From: Micromonospora coxensis
GTDB taxonomy: Bacteria > Actinomycetota > Actinomycetes > Mycobacteriales > Micromonosporaceae
Assembly (NCBI RefSeq): GCF_900090295.1
Contig: NZ_LT607753.1
Span: 2,542,001-2,606,000 of the forward strand
Direction of reading: 5' to 3'
Length of the DNA stretch: 64,000 nucleotides
Part shown: in pieces, positions 34,613 to 45,193 of the stretch
Numbering within the stretch: position 1 is the first letter of the stretch
Layout of the letters: each line of letters begins with the position of its first letter
The notes under the pieces: model-generated
Told to the model about the DNA's origin: nothing
What the model saw: only the letters and a program-made list of their open reading frames with translations
Database searches by the model: none
Translations under genes and position numbers: made by a program

Positions 34613-35077
34613 TCAGCGGCGGACGACCCGCCGCGGCTTGGCCGCCTTGATCTCGGCGTACCGCTTGAGCTGCTGCGAGCGGTGGTCGAGGCCGAGCGCG
34701 GTGAGGATCAGGTAGCCGACGGCGACACCGGCGCCGGTGGCCAGCAGGTACAGCCAGATCTGGGCGAAGAAGAGCCCGGCGCCCCCGCCGAACGGGTTGT
34801 CGCCGACCAGCAACGGCCCCACCAGCACGGTCAGCGCCAGCGCGATCAGCAGGGCGGCGGCCACGTCCGCGCCCCAACTGCCGGCCGGGCGCTCCCGCCC
34901 CTGCACGAACACCACCGCGGCGAGGATCAGCCCGAGCACCACGAACATGCCGAGCGAGACCCGGTCGGCGGCGGTGTCGTTGCCGTCGAAGCCGAGTTCG
35001 ATGATCACCCGGGCCACCACGTTGACCGCGAACAGCGCTCCCGCGAGCACGCCGATCGCGCGCCACCGATCCCTCAT
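34613..35077 (-). CDS. four-helix membrane protein of unknown function
   Basis: This 154-residue protein has about four hydrophobic helices: residues 6-27, 42-59, 70-90 and 103-128. A short positively charged cytoplasmic tail follows (KRYAEIKAAKPRRVVRR). The arginine/lysine-rich tail and the N-terminal MRDRWR suggest both ends face the cytoplasm. I recognise no family. It is transcribed in the same direction as the next membrane protein and mshB, from 81 bases further downstream, and could be the last gene of that unit. Confidence 0.65.
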   Translation of the reverse strand: MRDRWRAIGVLAGALFAVNVVARVIIELGFDGNDTAADRVSLGMFVVLGLILAAVVFVQGRERPAGSWGADVAAALLIALALTVLVGPLLVGDNPFGGGAGLFFAQIWLYLLATGAGVAVGYLILTALGLDHRSQQLKRYAEIKAAKPRRVVRR

Positions 35078-35158
35078 CGCACGCCTCCCGCCGTACCGCC
35101 CGCCCCGACGGCGGGCCTTCTGGCAGGAATGTCTACCACCACAGGCGGTGCGTCGTCA

Positions 35159-35617
35159 TCACCCGTCGTGACGACTCTGCGCCGGGCTGAGGATCTGCCG
35201 GAACGCCATCACCGCGAAGGTCATCGCCCCGCAGGTGATCATGGCCAGCCCGACCCAGTTGTCCCCCGCGACGAGCAGGTCCCCCTCGGCGGTGCGGACC
35301 GCCGCCAGGGCCATCAACGCGAACCAGGGCAGCGCGGGCAGCGCCACCGCCCACTTCCGGCCGACCGTCGCGTACGCGAACCAGCTCAGCGCGATCGCCG
35401 CGCCGATGGTCACCGGCACCGACACGCCGATCAGGTGACCGCCCGCCCGTACGGTGGACAGCCCCAGCCCGAGCAGGGCGGCGAGCACCCCGCCGACGAC
35501 CGAGATCAGCCCGCCGGCCACCCGCAGGGCGGCGTCGAGCAGCCGCTCCCCCCGGCCCGGGGGCGGCGGCGGGGCCTCCTGCTCGACGACCGGCATCGGC
35601 GCGGCGGGCAGGGTCAC
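35159..35617 (-). CDS. membrane protein coupled to mshB
   Basis: This 152-residue protein has a short proline-rich cytoplasmic N-terminus (residues 1-20) and four predicted helices, including [20 protein letters not shown] and [21 protein letters not shown]. The GTG start overlaps the mshB stop (GTGA at 35614-35617), so its translation should depend on mshB. I do not recognise a function. The linkage to mycothiol synthesis is positional only. An internal ATG 8 codons later is an alternative start. Confidence 0.7.
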   Translation of the reverse strand: MTLPAAPMPVVEQEAPPPPPGRGERLLDAALRVAGGLISVVGGVLAALLGLGLSTVRAGGHLIGVSVPVTIGAAIALSWFAYATVGRKWAVALPALPWFALMALAAVRTAEGDLLVAGDNWVGLAMITCGAMTFAVMAFRQILSPAQSRHDG

Positions 35618-36537
35618 CGGAGCCCGGCCGCCGCGACCGGGCTGCGGTCCGGCCCGTCCGTCACCAATCCGGCGAAGAGGTCGTCCTCCCAGCCGTACGG
35701 GCCCCGGCCGGGTCCCTTCTCCCCTACCGCGAGGGTGAAGTACTCCACGCCCATGAACTCGGCGCCGAAGTTGCCGGCGATCGAGTAGAGCCACGAGGTG
35801 GCCGGGATCTGGGTGGCGTGCGCCCGCATCGCCGCTTCCTTGGCGGCGTGCTGCTCGGTGGCGTCGATCCGGGCGGCGATCTCGGCGTCCGGGGTGCCGA
35901 AGGGCAGCTCGTCAACGCTCTCGATGCCGTCGAAGGGGTTGTCCGACGACTCGGTGAACTGGTCCAGGCCGGCCTCCAGGACGCTGCGCGGCATCGCCGT
36001 CCAGTAGACCTTGGCCGGGGCGCAGCCCTCGGCGGCGGCCAGCTCGGCCGCCCGCATCGCGACCCGGTGGGCCTGGATGTGGTCGGGGTGGCCGTAGAAG
36101 CCGTTCGGGTCGTACGTGATCATGACCTGCGGCCGGACCTCGCGCATGACCGCCAGCAGGTGGCCGGCGGCCTCGTCCAGGTCGGCCCGCCAGAAGGCCC
36201 GGGGGTGCTCGTTGGTGGCCAGCCCCATCATCCCGGAGTCGCGGTACCGGCCGGCGCCGCCGAGGAAGCGGTGGTCGGTGACCCCGAGCGCGGCGCAGGC
36301 GGCGGCCAGCTCGGCGATCCGGTAGCCGCCGAGCTGGTCGGCCTCGGCCGCGCCGAGCTGCGCCAGCTCCGGCACGTGGATCTCACCCTCCTCGCCGAGG
36401 GTGCAGGTCACCAGCGTGACGTGGGCGCCGGCGGCGGCGTAGTGCGCCATCGTCGATCCGGTGCCGATGGACTCGTCGTCGGGGTGCGCGTGGACCAGCA
36501 ACAGGCGTCGGTCGGGCAGCGTCGTCACGGGCGTCAC
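35614..36537 (-). CDS. mshB: N-acetyl-1-D-myo-inositol-2-amino-2-deoxy-alpha-D-glucopyranoside deacetylase
   Basis: This 307-residue zinc deacetylase removes the acetyl group from GlcNAc-inositol in mycothiol biosynthesis. The LmbE-type metal site HAHPDDESI is near the N-terminus and [12 protein letters not shown] supplies the third ligand. [35 protein letters not shown] sequence (about residues 53-83) is specific to MshB rather than to general PIG-L deacetylases. Either of two GTG codons (36537 or 36528) can start it; I used the first. It marks the organism as a mycothiol-using actinobacterium. Divergent from the S9 peptidase gene across 86 bases. Confidence 0.92.
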   Translation of the reverse strand: MTPVTTLPDRRLLLVHAHPDDESIGTGSTMAHYAAAGAHVTLVTCTLGEEGEIHVPELAQLGAAEADQLGGYRIAELAAACAALGVTDHRFLGGAGRYRDSGMMGLATNEHPRAFWRADLDEAAGHLLAVMREVRPQVMITYDPNGFYGHPDHIQAHRVAMRAAELAAAEGCAPAKVYWTAMPRSVLEAGLDQFTESSDNPFDGIESVDELPFGTPDAEIAARIDATEQHAAKEAAMRAHATQIPATSWLYSIAGNFGAEFMGVEYFTLAVGEKGPGRGPYGWEDDLFAGLVTDGPDRSPVAAAGLR

Positions 36538-36623
36538 TCTATCCGGCGGTTCTGCCCGGCCGAGGATTACGCGTCCGCTCAGGTCGGCCACATCACGCCG
36601 GAGCCGCCCCTACGATCCGAAGC

Positions 36624-38762
36624 GTGGACTTTCCCGAGCTGGCCGCCCGTACCCGTCGGTTCAGCCACGGGGCGCCGCGCGCCGTCACCGTGGCGGACGA
36701 CGGCTCCCGGGTGGTCTTCCTCCGCTCGGGCGGCCCGGAGGATCCGGCCGAGGCGCTCTGGTCGCTGGACGTCGCCACCGGCGAGGAACGATTGGTCGCC
36801 GACCCGAGGGCGCTGCTCGGCACGGACGAGGAGGCCGCGCTCGCCCCGGGCGAGCGGGCGCTGCGCGAGCGGCTGCGGCTGAGCAGCGCCGGCATCGGCT
36901 CGTACGCCCTGGACGCGGCCGGCCGGGTGGCGGTCCTGCCGCTGGGCGGGCGGCTGTTCCGGGCCGACCTGGTGCACGGCGACGTGGTGGAGGTGGCCAC
37001 CGTCGGGCCGGTGATCGACCCGCGTCCCGACCCGACCGGCGAGCGGCTGGCGTACGTCACGGACGCCGCCGAGGGGGTGCGTCGGGGGCAGTTGCGGGTG
37101 GTCGAGCCGGACGGCACCGACGTCCTGCTCGCCGGCGAGGACTCCGGGGTGACCTGGGGGTTGGCCGAGCACGTCGCGGCCGAGGAGTTCGACCGGTTCC
37201 GTGGCTACTGGTGGGCGCCGGACGGCCGGTCCGTGCTCGCCGCCCGGGTCGACGAGAGCCGGCTGCCGCGCTGGTGCCTGCACGACCCGGCGGATCCGGA
37301 GAGCGCCCCGACCAGCGTCGCGTACCCCCGGGCGGGTGGCACGAACGCCGAGGTGAGCCTGCACCTGCTCGACCTCGACGGCGGCTGGGTCGACGTGCAC
37401 TGGGACCGGGAGACCTACCCCTACCTGGCGTCGGTGAGCTGGGCCGACGGCGGTCCGCTGATCACCGTGCTGCGCCGCTCGCAGCAGCACGGCCTGGTGC
37501 TGGCGGTCGACCCGCGCACCGGTGAGACGCAGGTGCACGCCGAGCTGGCCGACCCGCGCTGGGTGGAGCCGATCCCGGGCACCCCGGCCCACCTGCCGGA
37601 CGGCCGGGTGCTGGTCGGCGGCGAGCTGGCCCACGACGGGTACGACGCCCGTTGCCTCTTCGCCGACGGCACCCTGCTCACGCCGCCCTCGCTCTACGTA
37701 CGCCGGGTGGTGGGGCGGCTGCCCACCGGCGGTGGCCCGGCCGACCTGCTGGTGGAGGCGAGCGAGGGCGAGCCGAGCCAGCGCCACCTCTATCGGGTGC
37801 GCACGGCGATCGGCGGCGGCGTGGACGTGCGCCGGATGAGCGCCACCCCGGGCTGGCACACCGCCGCCGTCGGCGGGGACGTGCTGGTGGTGGGCACCGC
37901 CTCGCTGGACGACCCGGGCACCAGCTGGGTGGTGTGGCGCGGGGACCGGGAGGTGGCCCGGCTGCGCTCGCTGGCGGCCAACCCGCCGTACGCCCCGCGA
38001 CCGATGCTGGTCCGGGTGACCGACCGGCGGCTGCCGAGCGCGGTGCTCTACCCGACCGACCACGTCAAGGGCACCCGGCTGCCGGTGCTGCTGGACATCT
38101 ACGGCGGCCCGGGCCACCAGGAGGTGGTGGCCGCCCGGTCGGCGTGGCTGGAGCGGCAGTGGTGGGCCGACCAGGGCTTCGGGGTGGTGACCATCGACAA
38201 CCGGGGCACCCCCGGCATCGCCCCGTCGTTCGAGAAGGCGGTGCACCGGCGGCTGGCCGACGTGATCCTCGCCGACCAGGTCGACGCGTTGACCGCGCTG
38301 GCCGGCAAGCACCCGGACCTGGACCTGGAGCGGGTGGCGGTGCGCGGCTGGTCGTTCGGTGGCTGGCTGGCCGGGCTGGCCGTGCTGCGGCACCCGGAGC
38401 TGTTCAAGTGCGGCATCGCGGGCGCCCCGGTCACCGACTGGTCGCTGTACGACACCGCGTACACCGAGCGCTACCTGGGGATGCCCGACGACGGCATCGA
38501 CGTGTACGGCCACCATTCGCTGGTGGAGCTGGCCGCCGAGCCGGTGGTCGACCGGGAGCAGGCCCGGCCGCTGCTGCTGGTGCACGGCCTGGCCGACGAC
38601 AACGTGGTGGCCGCGCACACGTTGCGGCTCTCGGCGGCGCTGCTGGCCGCCGGTCGCCCGCACGCGGTGCTGCCGCTGACCGGGGCGACCCACCTGGCGG
38701 CGGGCGGGGTGTCGGAGCGGCTGCTCCGGCTGGAGCTGGACTTCCTGCGTACGCGCCTGTAG
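36624..38762 (+). CDS. S9 family prolyl oligopeptidase / dipeptidyl peptidase IV-like
   Basis: This 712-residue serine peptidase has an N-terminal beta-propeller of about 430 residues followed by an alpha/beta-hydrolase domain. Catalytic residues are the Ser in GWSFGGWLAG (about 577-586), a late Asp in GLADDNVV, and a His in TGATHLAAGG near the end. Two glutamates in WGLAEHVAAEEFDRFRGYWW resemble the DPP-IV dipeptide-anchoring EE motif. It therefore probably trims dipeptides from peptides with Pro or Ala at position two. No signal peptide is present, so it is cytoplasmic. The GTG at 36624 gives MDFPELAART. Confidence 0.92.
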   Translation: MDFPELAARTRRFSHGAPRAVTVADDGSRVVFLRSGGPEDPAEALWSLDVATGEERLVADPRALLGTDEEAALAPGERALRERLRLSSAGIGSYALDAAGRVAVLPLGGRLFRADLVHGDVVEVATVGPVIDPRPDPTGERLAYVTDAAEGVRRGQLRVVEPDGTDVLLAGEDSGVTWGLAEHVAAEEFDRFRGYWWAPDGRSVLAARVDESRLPRWCLHDPADPESAPTSVAYPRAGGTNAEVSLHLLDLDGGWVDVHWDRETYPYLASVSWADGGPLITVLRRSQQHGLVLAVDPRTGETQVHAELADPRWVEPIPGTPAHLPDGRVLVGGELAHDGYDARCLFADGTLLTPPSLYVRRVVGRLPTGGGPADLLVEASEGEPSQRHLYRVRTAIGGGVDVRRMSATPGWHTAAVGGDVLVVGTASLDDPGTSWVVWRGDREVARLRSLAANPPYAPRPMLVRVTDRRLPSAVLYPTDHVKGTRLPVLLDIYGGPGHQEVVAARSAWLERQWWADQGFGVVTIDNRGTPGIAPSFEKAVHRRLADVILADQVDALTALAGKHPDLDLERVAVRGWSFGGWLAGLAVLRHPELFKCGIAGAPVTDWSLYDTAYTERYLGMPDDGIDVYGHHSLVELAAEPVVDREQARPLLLVHGLADDNVVAAHTLRLSAALLAAGRPHAVLPLTGATHLAAGGVSERLLRLELDFLRTRL

Positions 38763-38781
38763 GGCGGCGACACCCGGCCCG

Positions 38782-38829
38782 ACGGACGGGGGCCCCGGTC
38801 GACGTCGTTGTCGACCGGGGCCCGTCCGT
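38782..38829. terminator. strong terminator hairpin between convergent genes
   Basis: Fourteen-base perfect arms GGGCCCCGGTCGAC/GTCGACCGGGGCCC (38790-38803, 38810-38823) enclose a 6-base loop. An outer ACGGAC/GTCCGT pairing lies across a 2-base bulge. It separates the S9 peptidase gene from the oligopeptide-binding protein gene. Confidence 0.72.
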
Positions 38830-38857
38830 GGTGCGGGTGCTGCGGCTCAGCTACGCC

Positions 38858-40600
38858 TTACGGCTTGACGTGCGCGTTGACGAAGGACGGGTAGCCGAAG
38901 ACGCTGGAGATGAAGACCCCACCGACCTTCGAGCCGTGCGCGACGTAGGCCACGTCGACGAAGAGCGGCACGACGGGGGCGTGCTCCTTCATGATCCGCT
39001 CGTCGAGCTTGCCCCACTCCGGGCCCTGCTGGGCGGGGGGCAGCGCCAGGATCCGGTCCATCTCGGCGTTGATCGCCGCGTCGTTGAAGTACGACTGGTT
39101 GCTGTTGCCCTCGGCCTTGATGGAGCGGCCGTCGTAGAGCACCGGCAGGATGGACGCGCCGCTGGGCCAGTCCGCCGCCCAGTTGCCGATGTACAGGTCC
39201 CAGGGGTTGTTCTTCTTCTTGATCTCGTCGAGCTTGGCGTCGTCCGGGATGTTCCGGACGGTGATCTTGAAGCCGGCGCGCTCCAGGTTGCCCTTGAGCT
39301 GGGTGGCCATCTGCTGCTCGGTGGTGTTGTCGGCGACGCCGAGGACCAGCTCCGGGGTCTGCCCGCCGAGCAGCTCCTTGGCCTTGTCGACGTTGCCGTT
39401 CGCGCCCGCCGGGTAGGCGTCGTACGCCTGGTAGCCGATGGTGGCCGGCGGCATCAGCGTGGTGAGCGGCTGGGCCACGGTCTGCCCGCCGAGCGCCTTG
39501 ATCAGGCCGTCCCGGTCGATGGCGTAGTTGAGCGCCTGGCGGACCTTGAGGTCCTTGACCCGCTGGGTGTTGATGACCAACTGGTTGGCGCTCGGCGTCG
39601 GGGAGAGGATGGTGCGCTGCTTGAGCGCCGCGTCCTGGGCCACCCGGGCGACCAGGGAGGCGGGCACGAAGTTCCAGGCGACCGCGCTCTGGTCGGCGCC
39701 GTTGTCGGCGATCACCCGGTTGACCGCCGCGTCGGCGGTCGGCCCGAAGGTCCAGACGAACTGGTCCGGGTACTGGTGGCGCACCGGGTCGGTCTTGGCG
39801 TCCCAGTGCGGGTTACGGTCCAGGGTGAGCTGCACGCCGACCTGGTTCTTGGCGACCTTGTACGGCCCGGACGAGAACGGCTTGGCGTCCAGGTTGACGC
39901 CGGTGTCCTGCTCGGGCTTGAGCGGGGCGGTGGTCGGCAGCGAAACCGCGAACGGCAGGTCGCAGCGGGGCTTGGCGAACTCGAAGCGCAGCGTCTTCGG
40001 GTCCGGGGTGGTCAGGCCCGGCGGCAGCGAGGTCTTGTTCGCCTTGAAGTCCCACTTGGTGTCGTACTGGGCGGTGTCGGCGAGCCACTCCTGGATGTAG
40101 GTCGGGCCGCCGGTGAGGTCGGGGTCGAAGGAGCGGGCGATGCCGTAGGCGATCTCCTTGGAGGTGATCGGGCTGCCGTCCTCGAACTTCACCCCGTCCT
40201 TGACCTTGAACTCCCAGACCTTGCAGTCGTTGTTGACGTTGGTGCCGGGCGTCTCGGCGAGGTCACCGACGAGGACCAGGCCGCCCTTGCCGTCGTCCTT
40301 CCAGGTGGTCAGGTAGCGCGCGAAGAGCGGGCTGGCCATCAGGCCGGCGAACGAGTACGTCCGCTGCGGGTCCAGGTGGGAGATCGGGGTCTCCCGGATG
40401 ATGGTGAAGGTGCCGCCCTTCTGCGCCCCCGCCACCTCGGCCGCCGGCCCCTGCGAGTCCTTGGGGTCGGTGGCGATGACGCCGGTCTGCTTGCGGTCGG
40501 TGTCCACCGTGGTGCCCTCGCCCGTGTTCTCCGAACACGCACCCAATGCCACAACCAGGGCGATCGCGCCGCCTGCGGCGGCGGCTGCACGTGGTCGCAT
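38858..40600 (-). CDS. ABC importer substrate-binding lipoprotein (oligopeptide type, family 5)
   Basis: This 580-residue extracellular lipoprotein has a lipobox ending LGAC (Cys22) and then a family 5 solute-binding fold: GGTFTIIRETPISHLDPQ near residue 62, DGVKFEDGSPITSKEIAYG, RQALNYAIDRDGLIKALGG, and a late WAADWPSGA. It binds oligopeptides or similar cationic or peptide-like solutes and hands them to the two permeases and two ATPases encoded upstream. It is the last gene of the minus-strand cluster. It has its own AT-rich 144-base leader, so it may be transcribed separately at a higher level. A terminator lies downstream. Confidence 0.92.
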   Translation of the reverse strand: MRPRAAAAAGGAIALVVALGACSENTGEGTTVDTDRKQTGVIATDPKDSQGPAAEVAGAQKGGTFTIIRETPISHLDPQRTYSFAGLMASPLFARYLTTWKDDGKGGLVLVGDLAETPGTNVNNDCKVWEFKVKDGVKFEDGSPITSKEIAYGIARSFDPDLTGGPTYIQEWLADTAQYDTKWDFKANKTSLPPGLTTPDPKTLRFEFAKPRCDLPFAVSLPTTAPLKPEQDTGVNLDAKPFSSGPYKVAKNQVGVQLTLDRNPHWDAKTDPVRHQYPDQFVWTFGPTADAAVNRVIADNGADQSAVAWNFVPASLVARVAQDAALKQRTILSPTPSANQLVINTQRVKDLKVRQALNYAIDRDGLIKALGGQTVAQPLTTLMPPATIGYQAYDAYPAGANGNVDKAKELLGGQTPELVLGVADNTTEQQMATQLKGNLERAGFKITVRNIPDDAKLDEIKKKNNPWDLYIGNWAADWPSGASILPVLYDGRSIKAEGNSNQSYFNDAAINAEMDRILALPPAQQGPEWGKLDERIMKEHAPVVPLFVDVAYVAHGSKVGGVFISSVFGYPSFVNAHVKP

Positions 40601-40744
40601 CTCCTACCTCCTCCACCCGGGTGCGTCGGGCGTGAACGCCGACGTCCCGTGGATCGTAAAGAAGAAAACCTTCGAATTGTGTAACAGTTGTCGATAAATT
40701 TCGTCACCGTCCGGGCAGTGGGCGGCCCGGCCGGCGGGCGTACG
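40601..40744 (-). promoter_or_regulatory. AT-rich leader upstream of the peptide-binding protein gene
   Basis: This 144-base gap between permease and binding-protein genes contains a stretch (about 40650-40705) that is far poorer in GC than the surroundings, with runs such as AAGAAGAAAA and ATAAATTT. It probably holds an extra promoter for the abundant binding protein. No single -35/-10 pair is convincing. Confidence 0.4.
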
Positions 40745-41731
40745 TCAGCGCAGCCGGACCCGGGGGTCGATCGCCGCGTAGAGCAGGTCCACCAGGACGT
40801 TGGCCAGCACCACGAAGACCGCGGCGATCAGCACGGTCGCCATGATGGTCGGCAGGTCACCGGCGCGCACCGCGTCGACGGCGGTGCGGCCCATCCCGTT
40901 CAGGCCGAAGGTGGTCTCCGTGATCACCGTGCCGCCGAGCGCGGCGCCGACGTCCAGCCCGGCGATGGTGACCACCGGGGTGATCGCCGCGCGCAGCGCG
41001 TGCCGGCCGTACACCCGGGGTTTGGCCAGGCCCTTCGCCCGCGCCGTGCGGACGAAGTCCTCCGACAGCGTCTCCAGCATCTGGGCCCGGGACAGTCGCG
41101 CGTAGATCGCGGAGAAGAGGAACGCCAGCGCCACCCAGGCCAGCACCAGCCCGCTGGCCCACTTCACCGGATCGTCGAGGAGCGGGGTGTAGCTCGGCAC
41201 CGGCAGCAGCCGCAGGCTGTAGACGAAGACCAGCAGCAGCACCGCGCCGACGAAGTAGAGCTGCAACGACGCGCCGGTCAGCGAGAAGCCGATCGCCACC
41301 CGGTCCAGCCAGGTGCCCCGCCGCAGCGCCGACACCATGCCCAGCCCGACGCCGAGCAGCAGCCAGAGCACCGCCGCCGGGATCACGATGCTCAGGGTCA
41401 CCGGCAGCACCCGGGCGATGGTGTCGAAGACCGCCTCGTTCGACACGTACGACCAGCCCAGGCAGGGCGCGTCGCACCGGCCGCCCTGGGCGCTGCCCAG
41501 GTCCCGCCCGGTGACGATGCCCTTCATGTAGCCGGCGTACTGGCTGACCAGCGGGTCGCGCAGGCCCAACTCCTGGCGGACCCGTTCGAGCCGCTCCGGG
41601 TTGCAGTTCTTCGGGCACATCCCGCTGACCGGGTCCCGGGGCAGGGCGAAGAACATCAGGAAGGTGAGCACGCTGACCGCGAAGAGCGTGAGCGTGGCGG
41701 AGAAGAGCCGCTTGACCAGGAAACGCGTCAT
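40745..41731 (-). CDS. oligopeptide ABC importer permease (DppB/OppB type)
   Basis: This 328-residue inner-membrane permease opens MTRFLVKRLFSATLTLFAVSVLTFLMF, as DppB-type subunits do, and has about six helices. The EAA loop reads DFVRTARAKGLAKPRVYGRHALR, and the final GTVITETTFGLNGMG is typical. A periplasmic loop of about 70 residues carries four cysteines (CPKNC and CDAPC), which could form disulfides. The ATG at 41731 starts the first helix directly. It lies 14 bases after the DppC gene in a four-gene run. Confidence 0.92.
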   Translation of the reverse strand: MTRFLVKRLFSATLTLFAVSVLTFLMFFALPRDPVSGMCPKNCNPERLERVRQELGLRDPLVSQYAGYMKGIVTGRDLGSAQGGRCDAPCLGWSYVSNEAVFDTIARVLPVTLSIVIPAAVLWLLLGVGLGMVSALRRGTWLDRVAIGFSLTGASLQLYFVGAVLLLVFVYSLRLLPVPSYTPLLDDPVKWASGLVLAWVALAFLFSAIYARLSRAQMLETLSEDFVRTARAKGLAKPRVYGRHALRAAITPVVTIAGLDVGAALGGTVITETTFGLNGMGRTAVDAVRAGDLPTIMATVLIAAVFVVLANVLVDLLYAAIDPRVRLR

Positions 41732-41745
41732 CTCTCGGCACACCC

Positions 41746-42747
41746 CTACCGGGAGGACTTCGGGTCGAGCGCGTCGCGCAACGCGTCGCCGAAGAGGTTG
41801 AAGGCGAACACGAGCGCGAAGATCGTGACGCCGGGGAAGAAGACGTACGCCGGGTCGGTCTGGAGGTAGTCCAGGCTGCGGTAGATCATCCGGCCGAAGC
41901 TCGGCGTCTCGTCGGTGAGCCCGACCCCGATGAAGGACAGCGCCGCCTCGCTGGTGATGTACGCCGGCACGGCCAGCGAGAACGACACCAGGATCGGCGC
42001 CCAGATGTTCGGCAGCAACTGCCGGAAGAGCATGTGCCCGAGGCCCGCGCCGGCGGCCCGGGCCGCCTCCACGAACTCCCGCTCGCGCAGCGCGATGACC
42101 TGCCCCCGGACCAGCCGGGCGGTGCTGGTCCAGCCGAAGAGGGCGAAGACGGCGACGAGCACTCCGATCTGGAACGCGGGCGGCACCGCCTCACGCTGGC
42201 CGTAGAAGCGCAGCGCGAGGGTCGGGGTCAGGGCCAGCGCGATGATCAGGAACGGCATCGCCAGGGTGAGGTCGGTGACCCAGTTGACCACCGCGTCGAC
42301 CCAGCCGCCGAGGTACCCGGCCACCGTCCCCAGCACGATGCCGATCGCGGCGGTGATGACCGCGGCGGCGAAGGCGATGAAGAGCGAGGTACGCAGCCCG
42401 TGCACCATCCGGATGAAGATGTCCCGCCCGAGGCCCGGCTCCAGGCCGAACCAGTGCTCGCCGGTGACGCCACCGGCGTACCCGAGCGGCATGCCGAAGC
42501 CGTCCAACCGGCTCTGGAACTGCTCGCGCGGCCCGATCCCGTACGCCATCTCGATCAACGGGGTGGCCAGCGCGACCACCACGAAGAAGACCAGCATCGC
42601 GCCGCTGACCACGGCGGTGCGGTCCCGGCGCAGCCGGGCCCAGGCCAGTTGCCCGGGCGACCGGCCGACGAAGCCCTTCTCCTCGCCGACGTCGCCGCCG
42701 GACTCGATCTCGGCCAGCGCCACGCCCTCCACCGGGGACAGGCTCAC
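41746..42747 (-). CDS. oligopeptide ABC importer permease (DppC/OppC type)
   Basis: This 333-residue second permease subunit has a cytoplasmic N-terminus of about 45 residues ([22 protein letters not shown] precedes the first helix, the OppC_N pattern). The [20 protein letters not shown] segment is characteristic, and the EAA loop is [24 protein letters not shown]. It pairs with DppB to form the channel. The GTG start overlaps the stop of the upstream ATPase gene (GTGA). The last helix region ends [18 protein letters not shown], as in the family. Confidence 0.92.
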   Translation of the reverse strand: MSLSPVEGVALAEIESGGDVGEEKGFVGRSPGQLAWARLRRDRTAVVSGAMLVFFVVVALATPLIEMAYGIGPREQFQSRLDGFGMPLGYAGGVTGEHWFGLEPGLGRDIFIRMVHGLRTSLFIAFAAAVITAAIGIVLGTVAGYLGGWVDAVVNWVTDLTLAMPFLIIALALTPTLALRFYGQREAVPPAFQIGVLVAVFALFGWTSTARLVRGQVIALREREFVEAARAAGAGLGHMLFRQLLPNIWAPILVSFSLAVPAYITSEAALSFIGVGLTDETPSFGRMIYRSLDYLQTDPAYVFFPGVTIFALVFAFNLFGDALRDALDPKSSR

Positions 42748-43838
42748 CTCGCCACCTCCTGCGCGTCCGGGCCCGTCGCCGGGTCCCCGCTCTCGTCCCC
42801 GGACACCCCGCCGTCCGAAGCCTCCGGGACCGGCGTCGGCGCGGACGCGGTCACCGGGCCGCTCTCCGGGAAGTGGCAGGCGGTGGCCTGCCGGCCGCCG
42901 TCGCGCGGCGCCAGGGCCGGCTCCTCGGTCGCGCAGATGTCCCGGGCCTTCCAGCAGCGGGTGCGGAACCGGCAGCCCGAGGGCGGGTCCAGCGGTGTCG
43001 GCACGTCCCCGCTGAGCCGGATGCGTCCGCCCGGCCCGAGGGTGGTCACGTCCGGGATCGCCGAGAGCAGGGCCCGGGTGTACGGGTGCTGCGGGCGTTC
43101 GTAGATGTCGGCGCGGTCGCCGATCTCGACGATCCGCCCCAGGTACATGACCGCCACGCGGTGGCAGAAGTGCCGCACCACGGCCAGGTCGTGGGCGATG
43201 AAGACGAACGCCAGCCCGAGGTCCCGTTGCAGGTCCCGGAGCAGGTTGACGACCTGCGCCTGGATCGAGACGTCGAGGGCGGAGACCGGCTCGTCGGCGA
43301 CGATCAGCTTCGGCCGCAGCGCCAGCGCCCGGGCGATGCCGACCCGTTGGCGCTGGCCGCCGGAGAACTCGTGCGGGTACCGGTTGTAGTGCTCGGGATT
43401 GAGCCCGACCAACTCGAGCAGCTCCTGCACCCGCTTCTTCACGCCGCCCGGCGGGTCGATCCCGTTGACCTGCAACGGCATCGCCACGATCCGGCCGACC
43501 GTGTGCCGGGGGTTCAACGAGGCGTACGGGTCCTGGAAGATGATCTGGAGGTCCTGCCGCAGCGGGCGCAGCTCCCGTCGCCCGGCGTGGGTGATGTCCC
43601 GCCCGGCGAACTCGATCGTCCCCGCGGTGGGCTCCAGGAGCCGGACCAGCATCCGGCCGGTGGTGGTCTTGCCGCAGCCGGACTCACCGACCAGGCCGAG
43701 GCTCTCCCCCGGGCGCACGTCGAAGTCGAGCCCGTCCACCGCCCGGACCAGCCCCCGGCTGCGGAAGCCGGTGCGGACCGGGAAGTGCTTGGCCAACCCG
43801 CGCACCCGCAGCAGCGGCTCGTCCTCGATCCCGCTCAC
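42744..43838 (-). CDS. oligopeptide ABC importer ATPase (DppF/OppF type)
   Basis: This 364-residue ATPase has Walker [11 protein letters not shown]-loop [13 protein letters not shown] (the OppF hallmark), signature [15 protein letters not shown], and Walker [15 protein letters not shown]. The oligopeptide/dipeptide ATPase C-terminal domain with its cysteine cluster ([14 protein letters not shown]) follows. A disordered tail of about 40 residues ends the protein. It couples ATP hydrolysis to peptide uptake together with the DppD-type subunit encoded 55 bases upstream. Confidence 0.93.
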   Translation of the reverse strand: MSGIEDEPLLRVRGLAKHFPVRTGFRSRGLVRAVDGLDFDVRPGESLGLVGESGCGKTTTGRMLVRLLEPTAGTIEFAGRDITHAGRRELRPLRQDLQIIFQDPYASLNPRHTVGRIVAMPLQVNGIDPPGGVKKRVQELLELVGLNPEHYNRYPHEFSGGQRQRVGIARALALRPKLIVADEPVSALDVSIQAQVVNLLRDLQRDLGLAFVFIAHDLAVVRHFCHRVAVMYLGRIVEIGDRADIYERPQHPYTRALLSAIPDVTTLGPGGRIRLSGDVPTPLDPPSGCRFRTRCWKARDICATEEPALAPRDGGRQATACHFPESGPVTASAPTPVPEASDGGVSGDESGDPATGPDAQEVAR

Positions 43839-43893
43839 CGGACCACCTCCGTTCGCGACCGCGGGACTCCGCCGCGCCGCGCTCCCCGCGCGC

Positions 43894-45000
43894 TCACCGG
43901 GCCACCCCCACCTGGGCGACGTCCTCGCGGTAGAGCCGGGCGCGCGTGTCGGCGGGCAGGTGACAGGCGACCAGGTGCCCGGCCTCCCCCGTGCCGACCA
44001 GCGGCGGCACCTCGCTGCGCGAGCGGCCGTCGGTGCGCGCGGCGTACCGGCAGCGGGGGTGGAACGCGCAGCCCGACGGCAGGTGGATCAGCGAGGGCGG
44101 GTTGCCGGGGATCGGCACCAGGTCCGCCGTCGCGTCACCGTGCAGCGAGGGCACGCTCGACAGCAACCCCCAGGTGTACGGGTGCTGCGGGCGGCGCAGC
44201 ACCTGCTCCACACCGCCCTGCTCGACGGCGCGTCCGCCGTACATCACCAGCACGTCGTCGGCGACCTGGGAGACCACCCCGAGGTCGTGGGTGATCAGGA
44301 CGATCGCCGAGTGGAACTCGGCCTGGAGGTCCGCGAGCAGGTCGAGGATCTGCGCCTGCACGGTCACGTCCAGCGCGGTGGTGGGCTCGTCGGCGATGAG
44401 CAGGTCCGGGTCGTTGACCAGGGCCATGGCGATCATCGCCCGTTGCCGCATCCCGCCGGAGAACTCGTGCGGGTACTGGTCGAACCGGCGGGCCGGCTGC
44501 GGGATGCCGACCCGGCCGAGCATGTCGATCGCCCGGCTGCGCGCCGCCCGCCGCCCGGCCCGGGGGTGGTGCACCCGGTACGCCTCGGCGATCTGCCGGC
44601 CGACCGTGTAGTACGGGTGCAGGGCCGACAGCGGGTCCTGGAAGATCATCGCCATGTCGCGGCCGCGCAGCCGGCGTACCTCCTCCTCGGGGAGGCCGAC
44701 GAGCTGGCGGCCACCGACGGAGATCTGCCCGGTGATGGTGCTGCGCTTCGGGTCGTGCAGGCCGAGGACGGCGAGCGAGGTGACGCTCTTGCCCGACCCG
44801 GACTCGCCGACGATGCCGAGCGTGCGGCCACGCCGGACGGCGAAGGACACCCCGTCGACCGCGCGCACCACGCCGTCGGCGGTGTCGAAGCGGACCCGCA
44901 GGTCGTCCACCCGCAGGTAGGGGTCCTCCCCGGCACGCTGCTGCGGCACGACCGGCGGGTCGCCCGGCCGTGCGGACGGCGCCTGCTCCGGACTGTCCAC
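43894..45000 (-). CDS. oligopeptide ABC importer ATPase (DppD/OppD type)
   Basis: This 368-residue ATPase is the first gene of the importer cluster. Walker A is GESGSGKS, the Q-loop is [14 protein letters not shown] (OppD type), the signature is [15 protein letters not shown], and Walker B is [14 protein letters not shown]. The C-terminal oligopeptide domain has [10 protein letters not shown] and a further C near the end. I used the GTG at 45000 because GGGGAGG lies 7 bases upstream; longer in-frame versions read into non-coding sequence. The low-GC DNA before it (about 45015-45100) is the likely promoter region. Confidence 0.92.
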   Translation of the reverse strand: MDSPEQAPSARPGDPPVVPQQRAGEDPYLRVDDLRVRFDTADGVVRAVDGVSFAVRRGRTLGIVGESGSGKSVTSLAVLGLHDPKRSTITGQISVGGRQLVGLPEEEVRRLRGRDMAMIFQDPLSALHPYYTVGRQIAEAYRVHHPRAGRRAARSRAIDMLGRVGIPQPARRFDQYPHEFSGGMRQRAMIAMALVNDPDLLIADEPTTALDVTVQAQILDLLADLQAEFHSAIVLITHDLGVVSQVADDVLVMYGGRAVEQGGVEQVLRRPQHPYTWGLLSSVPSLHGDATADLVPIPGNPPSLIHLPSGCAFHPRCRYAARTDGRSRSEVPPLVGTGEAGHLVACHLPADTRARLYREDVAQVGVAR

Positions 45001-45193
45001 GCCCGCCTCCCCGAAAGTTTGAAGAGAACCTACAACAAACTCGCGAGGCTGAAAATAAGCTACATGCGCCGGCCTGTCAGGAGACCACAGCGTAACGACT
45101 CGACAACACCCCCGCACCGGCCCTCCCGTCGTACCGGAAGTGCGACCATGGACACGGTTGGCCCTGGCGGATCCCGGTCGGCGCGAGGTGGAG